This document shows, one piece after another, positions 60,501 to 64,000 of a stretch of 64,000 nt of DNA. Position 1 is the stretch's first letter. Each line of letters begins with the position of its first letter. The notes below the pieces were generated by a model, which was not told the origin of the DNA, searched no databases, and saw nothing but the letters and a program-made list of their open reading frames with translations. The stretch spans positions 15,621,431-15,685,430 of the forward strand of contig NC_088322.1 of assembly GCF_910592395.1 (NCBI RefSeq), given 5' to 3'. Origin of the DNA: Lineus longissimus (lineage: Eukaryota; Nemertea; Pilidiophora; Heteronemertea; Lineidae). Position numbers and translations under genes: made by a program.

Positions 60501-63500
60501 GGGTCTTGCGTGACACCAGGGCAGTAGTAACCCTCAGGGCAGATGATCTGGTCGGCCTTCTTGGAGCCAACAGGACAATAGTAGCTTGGGATGCAGGCTC
60601 CGCTGACTGCTGTAAGAGCTGTAAAAGGAAAAGAATCGGATAAGACATTAGGCAATTGGTACCATTGGAAAGTGCTCATCAGGAGCTCTCCAATGAATGG
60701 TCATGTAAATAGATTCTTCACTCTTTGCCTTTGGGACAAATTCTCTCATAAGGCAGCAGACCTACCAGTTTCATTACAGAAGTATCCGCCAGTGCAGTTG
60801 ATACACTCATCCTCTCTTTGTAGTCCAAGGCTGGGACTGTAGCTTCCTTCAGGGCAGGCAATGGGGCTAGCAGTATTCACCGGACACCAGAAACCAGCAG
60901 GGCAGATATCAGCCAAGGATACACCCAAGGTCGGGGCAGTCATATTTGCACCTTCCTTACAATAGTAACCAGGAGCGCATGGCCTGATCGGAGATGCGAG
61001 ACCTTCAACGTCGCATGCCATACCACCGACGCATGGGTTACAATCTGTTATCATCTGTATTCCAGTCCTGTTGTTGAATGTTCCACGTGGACACGGGAAT
61101 TCCTCAGCGTAGGTCGTTCCATTTGGACAATAGTATCCTTCCGGGCAGATGTACGTGTTGTAGAGCACGACAGGTCCATAGGTGGCGTTACAGAAGTGGC
61201 CGGCAGGACAAGTCTTGCAGTCAGAGCTCCCAGGAGAATCCTGGTAGAATCCTGACGGGCACGGCATGGGGTGGCCTAACCCTCCAACACAGAGATGACC
61301 TTCAGGGCATGTGAAGTTAGCTGGGGTCGCAGAGAACTGTCCAGGAGGGCAGTAGAAACCAGCATCGCAAGGTCCAGCTGGCGTTGCTAATCCTTGGGCA
61401 TCGCAATACGATCCGTTGTCACAGATCTTGCAGCTACTTTGGACACTAGCGCCCTCGGTGTCCAGGTAGTAACCCATCGGGCAGGGCATACCAGTTTTAC
61501 TTCCAGCTGGACAGTAAAAGCCACGAGGGCAGATGTTTCCGGTGACATTGTCAGTTGGGCTGTGGACGGTTGCTCGGAGAGAGCAGTAATAACCTGAAAT
61601 AGATGAGGAAGTTGGTTATAGAAGTGAGTTTCTTCGCCAGAGGTAAAGACCAGTGGAACAGGACATCAAGTGGGAAAGGTCACTCACATCAGCTGATGGA
61701 ATCGTCACACCAACTGACAGCAGTCCAATTTTTATGCCGAAGCTGATCACCTTTTTAGAGATGCCTATAGAGTACCACACAGAGCCACTTTCCTGGTACT
61801 GAAGGCAGAACAAACCAAACAGTCAAAGTAGCCTGTCTACCAATCCATGCAAATATTGATGATTAGGTTCATTTTCTAAAGCATTGAAAGAACTGATCAC
61901 CATACCTTGGTTGCACAGGGCTGTTGGAAGGGCGAGACCTTTGGTGGCACAATAGGAACCTTCATCACATGGAACCTGGGCGGGACTGCCGGTAGGACAG
62001 TAGTAGCCTTCTTGACATTGACCGCCTTCACTTGGGTTGCTGGGCATGGTCTGGGTGGCTCCACTTGTGCAATACCAACCAGCGCTGGAAAAGATTACCA
62101 TAAAGTTAGTGATTGTGCTCAGCAGTTATAAATGTTTTGGACCCTACAAGGTTCATCATTACAGTTTCTTTCTGATAAAGACCACAACCACTCTAGTTCT
62201 GGTCATGTAACTTTATAAACCCCTAATTCCTTTTTCAATGCCCTATGCTGAAACCAAAACCACGTTTGAAATCTTGCTGGATATCAGAGAAGTATCCGAA
62301 CAGACGTTGAAAGAAGAAGCAATCCTTTTAACATACCTGCAGTTACCAGTCTCGACACTCAAGCCATTGCCCTGACAGTACATGCCTCCAGTACAGTCCT
62401 TGCATGCCGTGACGTTCATCTGGCCTGCCAGGGTGTTGAATGTTCCACTCGAGCACGGGAACTCGTCACTTCTCATTGTGCCTGCAGGGCAGTAGTGGCC
62501 GCTGGGGCAAATCTTGTCGGAGAAGTCGGTGGAGTTGGCAAGGCAATAATAACCTGAAATCATGGAATAAAGCATTAACAGTGCTATAGATTTCCTATCA
62601 AAAGTTTGTGGGAAGTTTGACAAGGCAAGCCATACAATCCACGCATCAACTTCAACTTATACACTTCAACGAACAACGTAGACGCCTCAAAGTTTTTTCT
62701 AAATGTACATCACGTATGATCAATCCAACAACTCAACAAAGCGTAATGGTAGTAAAGTGTTTTGCCAAAGATCTCCATCACCAACCTTCTGGACACTGTT
62801 TACAGGTTGCCATTCCTTCCTGGTCCTGATAGGTCCCAGCGTCACATCCAAGTGGTATCGCACTTCCAACCGGACACTTGTAGCCACGAGGACAGATGTC
62901 GCCAAAACCAGTATGACCGCCAATCAGTGGACAAGATGCAGGATATGAGCTGTTCATATTCTTATTATTTGGGTTGGCACGGTCTACACCGGATTCGCAA
63001 TAATAACCAGCTGCGCATGAGCCAGTGACATTGGTGGCTGCTTCTTGGTCGCAGTAGAAGCCGCCGTCACAATCCGTACATTGCGTGACCTTGAAGAGCT
63101 TTCGTTGGTTGCTGTAGGTTCCTTTCGGGCATGGTTGCCAGTTTAGGCCGGTTCCGTTTGGACAGTAGTAGCCTTCTGGACATTCATGGTAACCGGATTG
63201 TGGGTCGCCAGCCGTAACGTTCTCCGGCAAGCAGTAGAAACCGTCCGGGCAGACGTCACATTCCCACATGCCGGTCCTGTTGGTAAACATTCCTGGAGCA
63301 CATGACTTGGGCATGTCCGAGGCTGTCGGACAGTGGAGACCGATCGGGCAGATGACAGCATTTGGAAGACTTGAACCTAAAAACACAGGAAGGAAACTAA
63401 ATTGTTTTATTTTATTTCTTCAATGATGCAATGAAGAAGCAGACTTTTAATCTATCCTTGTTGATTGCGCAGCTAGCCAAGACCTTGTCAATGCCCAAAC

Positions 63501-64000
63501 AAACATTAAAACGACGAAGCCAACAGCTGAGGATGTCGTGTCGTCTGTTGTCAATATCAAATGACATCACACAAGATATTTAACAGATGTCGTCTGCTTC
63601 TTTTTGAAGACAGATCAAAGACCAGAGATGCTTGCTTCCTACGACAACTACCAGTGACATTATCACAATCACCTCGATTCCATAAACAACTCACTTTAAT
63701 TTGGCAGTTAACCCATCAATGGTGCTAGACTTTTCATCACACCTACCTTCTGGACAGTAATACCCCTGTTGGCAATCACCCTCCGGAGAGCTCAATCCAT
63801 TCCGCTGACAATACGACCCAGCAGGGCATGGAGTACATTCACTCGAATTCGCCAAGCGAGTTGCATTGGACCATGTTCCACTCGGGCAGCGTACAGGCGT
63901 ATGGGTTCCTATCGGGCAGTAGCGGCCAATTGGACATATCTGGCTTGTTGGGTTGCTCGAGCCTTCCACGCAGTAAAAGCCAGCATCGCAGAGGTCCTTG
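32906..64000 (-). CDS. Giant single-pass membrane protein with GCC2/GCC3 repeats and long coiled-coil tail (36 exons, 5' end outside window)
   Basis: I do not recognise a named gene. At least 4,839 residues are encoded. Exons, 5' to 3': 64000-63747, 63376-62786, 62553-62337, 62084-61906, 61593-60766, 60618-60370, 60185-59838, 59527-59025, 58824-58079, 57933-57734, 56055-55759, 55514-55314, 55162-54905, 54742-54530, 54318-53817, 53698-53409, 52966-52721, 52496-52273, 51922-51758, 51521-51330, 51205-50687, 50435-48545, 48238-47885, 47721-46021, 45740-45487, 45302-45054, 44805-44572, 44451-44281, 43863-43708, 43540-43268, 43000-42824, 42591-42440, 42162-41151, 40910-40537, 33527-33419, 33097-32906. 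Every junction is AG/GT and the frame is continuous. The order is Cys-rich ectodomain, cupredoxin-like segment, membrane helix, DPxTG repeats, helical repeats, globular HALAH domain and short coiled coil. A cell-surface sensor or adhesion scaffold is possible, but function is unknown. Confidence 0.88.
33849..34020. repeat. DIRS inverted terminal repeat, left (172 bp)
   Basis: The sequence from ACTTACCTATGGAACACTTT to TTTACTCTTG is the reverse complement of 40,174-40,345 with about one mismatch. Together with 33,808-33,848 it forms the left end of the element (the 3' end in coding sense). Confidence 0.93.
34068..34165. repeat. DIRS internal complementary region
   Basis: Bases 34,068-34,125 are the reverse complement of the left terminus 33,808-33,865 (58 nt), and 34,126-34,165 are the reverse complement of the right terminus 40,321-40,360 (40 nt). 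The two halves abut, so the region is a joined copy of both ends. In DIRS elements it is thought to template closure of the circular intermediate. Confidence 0.93.
34596..37508 (-). CDS. DIRS tyrosine recombinase frame (970 codons; enzyme in the last ~300)
   Basis: The recombinase proper lies at about 34,596-35,570. It has an N-terminal SAM-like part (STLDVYQGKWSTFTSWCREN, SVTAIKGYKSAI) and catalytic R in AQRRSELHAL, H-x-x-R in SAHEVRALATSW, and Tyr in FSRFYLRDV (near 34,672). This integrase is expected to insert a circular DNA intermediate. Upstream of the enzyme the frame stays open for about 650 codons antiphase to the RT gene, as in Dictyostelium DIRS-1 where these two genes overlap. The true start of the recombinase is therefore uncertain. 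Confidence 0.85.
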   Translation of the reverse strand: MGRLVPKGVPSPKHVEVRSETRFQPYPPDYHISNPSSATEGPSQGLCPPSRDRDITGEASYPGPSRSMLPRLLQPRFLGSQESRDMEADHRPFQVKHLLECSSFQDGNHQVYSNGDTAQRLGGIDGFNGCVLTCTDPSRLSTLPSIPLRRKDVSIQGPAVRSGIGTPNFYDDSHSLRRSLSRDGVQAPSLPRRLATPLQIAGTTTATTSGSKAKSSFRRLDYQRNKVRIHTIPRLRLRWSSVPYGHRENAAPPRQDKENSSSRRRIQRKDSSSRKAMLEPFGTSEFGSRPNPPWPSIYASHPDVSNVSMETPQGPIRQVGIDTSIPTQERLELLGVGDSSPKRCRSCSTAPRSVPVHRCFPTRVGSTSEQRGHVHKRSMDKGGDHSSNKYIGNEGCPSCREGSFPSPEESESNPVLRQFYSSSICQETGRHKVRHSLPANLGALPSLCRPWSIDMCQTHTGQSQHPCRRPVPSEQASSDRVDTPSGDCRRPLSPLAISEGRSVRHQAEQSPSHLLLSTSGRRGPGSRQPYSLLGRAERICVSTPPSHSTSPEQDLDQPSGENNSHRTLLAKSGLVPSLAGAPDRSPQESSYLEAPPVAPPGEMLPPEPWIFQVSRLELIQLHLHQRGFSDIAVKRMSAPQRGSTLDVYQGKWSTFTSWCRENGVNPISPSIYRLVDFLIELFTERQLSVTAIKGYKSAIASTLRVLSTWDLRWEDQITPLFRGMLLERPRPVHNTPKWDLSVVLKVLMRHPFEPMSISSMKYLTLKTVFLVALATAQRRSELHALSFKKLAFREGGEVILAFVPGFLAKNQGPAASRPPVTIPSLSGTISYDLPDRTLCPVRALKFYINRTKPPGIRQGRERLFLSYKEGNKREIAAATISRWIVETIRLSYNTLKTSSDLRALANISAHEVRALATSWANYRGVALQEVVSAACWSNHSTFSRFYLRDVSSLVDGMHTIGPIVSAGHVV
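35486..37648 (-). CDS. DIRS reverse transcriptase-RNase H (720 aa)
   Basis: The polymerase core shows WRLIIDLSRLN, AVSMDLMDAYLHVPI, the fingers/palm motif FRALPFGLASAP and the catalytic YLDD (near 36,930). RNase H follows with LFTDASLLGWG (near 36,430), ILEMKAV, LFSDNSTVVAY and DALSRQ, so its four acidic residues are in place. The C-terminal part after RNase H (VDLFATRLNNRLPIYYSP, LNAYAFPP) is conserved in animal DIRS elements and in some descriptions is treated as a Dam-methyltransferase-like region; I see no clear methylase motif. Intact, 720 codons. Confidence 0.92.
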   Translation of the reverse strand: MDPVRLSTPFAQGVLAGRGDSPLLSPPGRKKEPTPVVGGRLQKFADIWDDWCPKGSPVPNMLRYGVKLDFNRTPPTTIYPTPVQPPKDPVKASALQAEIATLLEKQAIQVLQDPCSPGFYSHVFLVPKKAGTWRLIIDLSRLNTFLNVPHFKMETTRSIATVIQPNDWAVSMDLMDAYLHVPIHPDYQHFLRFHYEGKTYQFRALPFGLASAPLIFTMIVTAFVAPFHVMGFKLHHYLDDWLLRCKSRELLLQQLQVLKQKVVSAGWIINETKSEFIPSQDFVYVGVRFLTAIGKMLPPLDRIKKILHLVAEFRGRTQAPARRCLSLLGLLNSAADQIPLGRLYMRPIQMFLMSLWKPHRDPLDKLVLIPQYLLKNVWNFWESETRLQSGVDLAPPPPEVSLFTDASLLGWGAHLNNGDMSIRGLWTREETILPINILEMKAVLLAVRALSLRLKNRRVTLFSDNSTVVAYVRRQGGTKSGILCQLTWELYHLCADLGVSICARHIPGNRNILADALSRQNKLVQTEWTLHQEIVDDLCRLWQSPKVDLFATRLNNRLPIYYSPLPDEEALEVDSLTASWVGLNAYAFPPLPLIQPVLNKILTSHPVRITLIAPCWPNQAWFPALLELLIDHPRSLPTWKHLLWHPLGRCYHQNPGFFKFHAWNLSSCISTREAFRTSLSSACPHLKGGLPLMCIKESGLPSLPGAGRTELIRSLPLYTD
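37590..39878 (-). CDS. DIRS gag-like protein (762 aa)
   Basis: This is the first and most 5' frame of the DIRS element. The N-terminal two thirds is Pro/Ser-rich and low in order, and the protein ends in a basic tail (GKRKNTSS, RPRGAGRKR) suited to nucleic-acid binding. A helical segment near residues 520-640 (LDQLVPRV, SLSHSIRHAIALSAK) resembles the conserved core of DIRS gag-like proteins. The annotated ATG gives an odd hydrophobic first 30 residues, so translation may start at a later Met. The stop overlaps the start of the RT frame by 59 nt. Confidence 0.75.
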   Translation of the reverse strand: MFSFPLIIASFLAYLGFPVFLLSLVPFFIWRTPPTASFVSPQRNASGGGKRAAKTPKPSSGSVSGHITRRSSKPPATTPSVSRVPVPAAAAKDAGSDIINVCGPKGDLHPISLQGFNIPRTSGNLPVPLSSAPPSTSPLYPREHPASGPPIAVPVTDAGSRFSVTEDSTGGFSQSLLRNNPSPHGHSRVGPDLITPPPKRHASSVTAFPPSVPPSKRASGSSIPAKELRAFPVSDFVLPEMQAPSYVGQPLGWNQPEVPPPPRSRGVVPMERATQRGHLNSSSEYGQLPLPEDPFARTYGFQGSLMRSPSPQPPVVERSRTSGPEPESGQQLSQLIQMVAGLSDRLSHLEQGSGSSGAPGPIGYPPSDSSILEEFSENESSQPGYRSPNQEELSPEEASILSEMRTLRSLIRAYLPQDLCPTPPELPALSTPTFSLWGQEVDPNPQVSQGSTRALEFLPPSPSVLAVSELLERTIRDSQGAHQRTSIPVLPAVGPEAWCKPGKLFTAQLPPVRQYRADYYRVSSAGCPAAASTSILKDDVQLDQLVPRVTSSSAYRDLRAQEGLAKNTLAVLSYAEHTNLALARSLKDNESLSDDTKSLVTSLSHSIRHAIALSAKTAANSVLLRRDAALGSLNVIRSLQLEGALRTAPMDGSFLFADSVQEAAQAQKDWDKLYAPTATQRAKTSLPNARKIERPQQASGSIPYARQVLPRPTPPSQPAPAGSFRREAEGRRTGKRKNTSSNQGGSGPTKHSFRPRGAGRKR
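40174..40345. repeat. DIRS inverted terminal repeat, right (172 bp)
   Basis: This is the reverse complement of 33,849-34,020, from CAAGAGTAAAGACTGAATAT to CCATAGGTAAGT. The unique outer end (40,346-40,360, TTGAATGACACAAAA) completes the element. It is the 5' end in coding sense and probably carries the promoter. Confidence 0.93.
40780..41520 (-). other. C-terminal globular domain with HALAH motif
   Basis: Spanning exons 42162-41151 and 40910-40537, this segment is hydrophobic-rich and Cys-poor, with SPSKFVVYRFGVFVLQLL, VTLLLASNLPPN, RKILFIREERLDSIGDF and VLHALAHIQVGD. HALAH (codons at 41,211-41,225) sits on a predicted helix like the HExxH helix of zinc peptidases, but the catalytic Glu is replaced by Ala. 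It may be a pseudo-enzyme or an unrelated fold. Confidence 0.5.
41540..47560 (-). other. Long charged helical/coiled-coil tail with repeating KLAARK-type motif
   Basis: Exons from 47721-46021 to the 5' part of 42162-41151 encode K/E/Q/R-rich helical sequence. A loose repeat of about 60-90 residues recurs: N-(L/T/V)-(S/T)-(E/D)-(E/D) at a helix start, then a Leu-rich helix, then L-x-x-K-L-x-x-R-(K/R)-x-x-(R/K). Instances are SLREKLLNRRRQAKK, SLMAKLAARKRMKEA, QLLAEKVAARKKRR and SLEAKLAARRNKR. Nearly all exons here are phase 0 and several seem to carry one repeat each. Confidence 0.75.
47600..49240 (-). other. Cytoplasmic DPxTG-type short repeats
   Basis: Parts of exons 50435-48545, 48238-47885 and 47721-46021 encode at least a dozen units of about 15-17 residues of form (D/H/N)-P-x-(T/S)-x4-P-(I/V)-x-h-x-G. 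Examples are HPETGTVYPISGTHI, DPVSKQPVPILAVTL, DKRTGDVLPLGGT and NPDTNTVVPVT. The array is broken once by a helical stretch (about 48,050-48,640). The pattern suggests stacked beta hairpins. I do not know a named domain for it. Confidence 0.7.
50238..50312 (-). other. Transmembrane helix of the giant protein
   Basis: Twenty-five uncharged residues (WALLFILTAIFVVALILFIV and on) are followed by FRKYGWGK, a basic stop-transfer. The Cys-rich, sequon-rich part precedes it and Cys-poor charged helical sequence follows, which gives type I topology. Confidence 0.9.
50687..51922 (-). other. Juxtamembrane Cys-rich linker and possible cupredoxin-like domain
   Basis: Exons 51922-51758 and 51521-51330 encode a Cys-dense linker without the CPxG pattern. 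Exon 51205-50687 encodes an S/T/N-rich stretch with a tribasic STRRRLLA, then a segment ending FTEAGTYVFYLSSNSNKKMY, which continues as VTVMAAN in the next exon. An aromatic-PG/AGxYxF strand followed by a short loop and a last VxVM strand is typical of cupredoxin folds, but copper ligands (Cys/His) are not evident. The fold call is a guess from pattern. Confidence 0.5.
52273..64000 (-). other. Ectodomain: dozens of GCC2/GCC3 (ephrin-receptor-like) Cys repeats
   Basis: Eighteen exons encode about 2,100 residues built from CPxGxYCPxG..., CPxGTYxNxTG and CxxCPxGxYC blocks with many N-x-S/T sequons. This is the pattern of the GCC2_GCC3/Ephrin_rec_like Pfam family. Most exon borders are phase 1 and fall at the Gly of a CPxG or CxxG motif, so exons act as interchangeable repeat cassettes. 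A few borders are phase 2 or 0 (57,933/58,079; 58,824/59,025; 62,084/62,337; 53,698/53,817). The array continues past the right window edge. Confidence 0.88.
56056..57733 (-). other. Long intron (1.7 kb) of the giant gene, no further feature
   Basis: Between exons 57933-57734 and 56055-55759 there is no further exon with the CPxG pattern. The part 57,110-57,320 is GC-rich and unlike the flanking AT-rich intron, which may mark an inserted repeat, but I found no terminal repeats. Confidence 0.4.

Overview
The window is animal nuclear DNA. It shows spliced genes with GT-AG introns, small phase-1 exons carrying extracellular modules, minisatellites, MITE-like elements and a tyrosine-recombinase retrotransposon. 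The gene content (an LRP1 orthologue and a giant protein rich in ephrin-receptor-like Cys repeats) fits a non-vertebrate metazoan, most likely a marine invertebrate. I cannot name the phylum from sequence alone. Gene models were built by hand from splice signals. Both keep one reading frame from end to end: 6,761 nt over 41 exons on the plus strand and 14,521 nt over 36 exons on the minus strand.

Positions 1-22,110 (+): the 3' half of an LRP1-type endocytic receptor. In order it encodes the end of a propeller, an EGF, 10 LDL-receptor class A (LDLa) repeats, two EGFs, a YWTD propeller, an EGF, 11 LDLa repeats, two EGFs, a last YWTD propeller preceded by a furin-type site, about 11 EGF-like repeats, one membrane segment and a tail with two NPxY motifs. 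The 10 + 11 LDLa counts and the tail motifs match LRP1 clusters III and IV. A long AT-rich 3'UTR follows, with AATAAA at 22,087. Two introns carry minisatellites, and one of these copies the exon's splice donor seven times.

Positions 22,110-32,640: intergenic DNA between the two convergent genes, with no credible coding sequence. It holds a degenerate ~200-bp satellite at both ends, a 185-bp tandem duplication, a 47-bp minisatellite, a tRNA-like SINE head, and three inverted-repeat (MITE-like) elements. One of these has a perfect 9-bp target duplication.

Positions 32,640-64,000 (-): the 3' part of one giant gene whose 5' end lies beyond the window. It encodes at least 4,839 residues: about 2,100 residues of Cys-rich CPxGxYC (GCC2/GCC3, ephrin-receptor-like) repeats, a Cys-rich and cupredoxin-like juxtamembrane region, one membrane helix, and a cytoplasmic part of about 2,400 residues. 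The cytoplasmic part has DPxTG beta-type repeats, long charged helical repeats, and a C-terminal globular domain with an HALAH motif. I know no named gene with this layout, so it is the best candidate for undescribed biology here.

Positions 33,808-40,360 (-): a complete DIRS-type retrotransposon inside the penultimate coding intron of that gene. It has 172-bp inverted terminal repeats, an internal complementary region that fixes both ends to the base, and intact gag-like, RT-RNase H and tyrosine recombinase frames.
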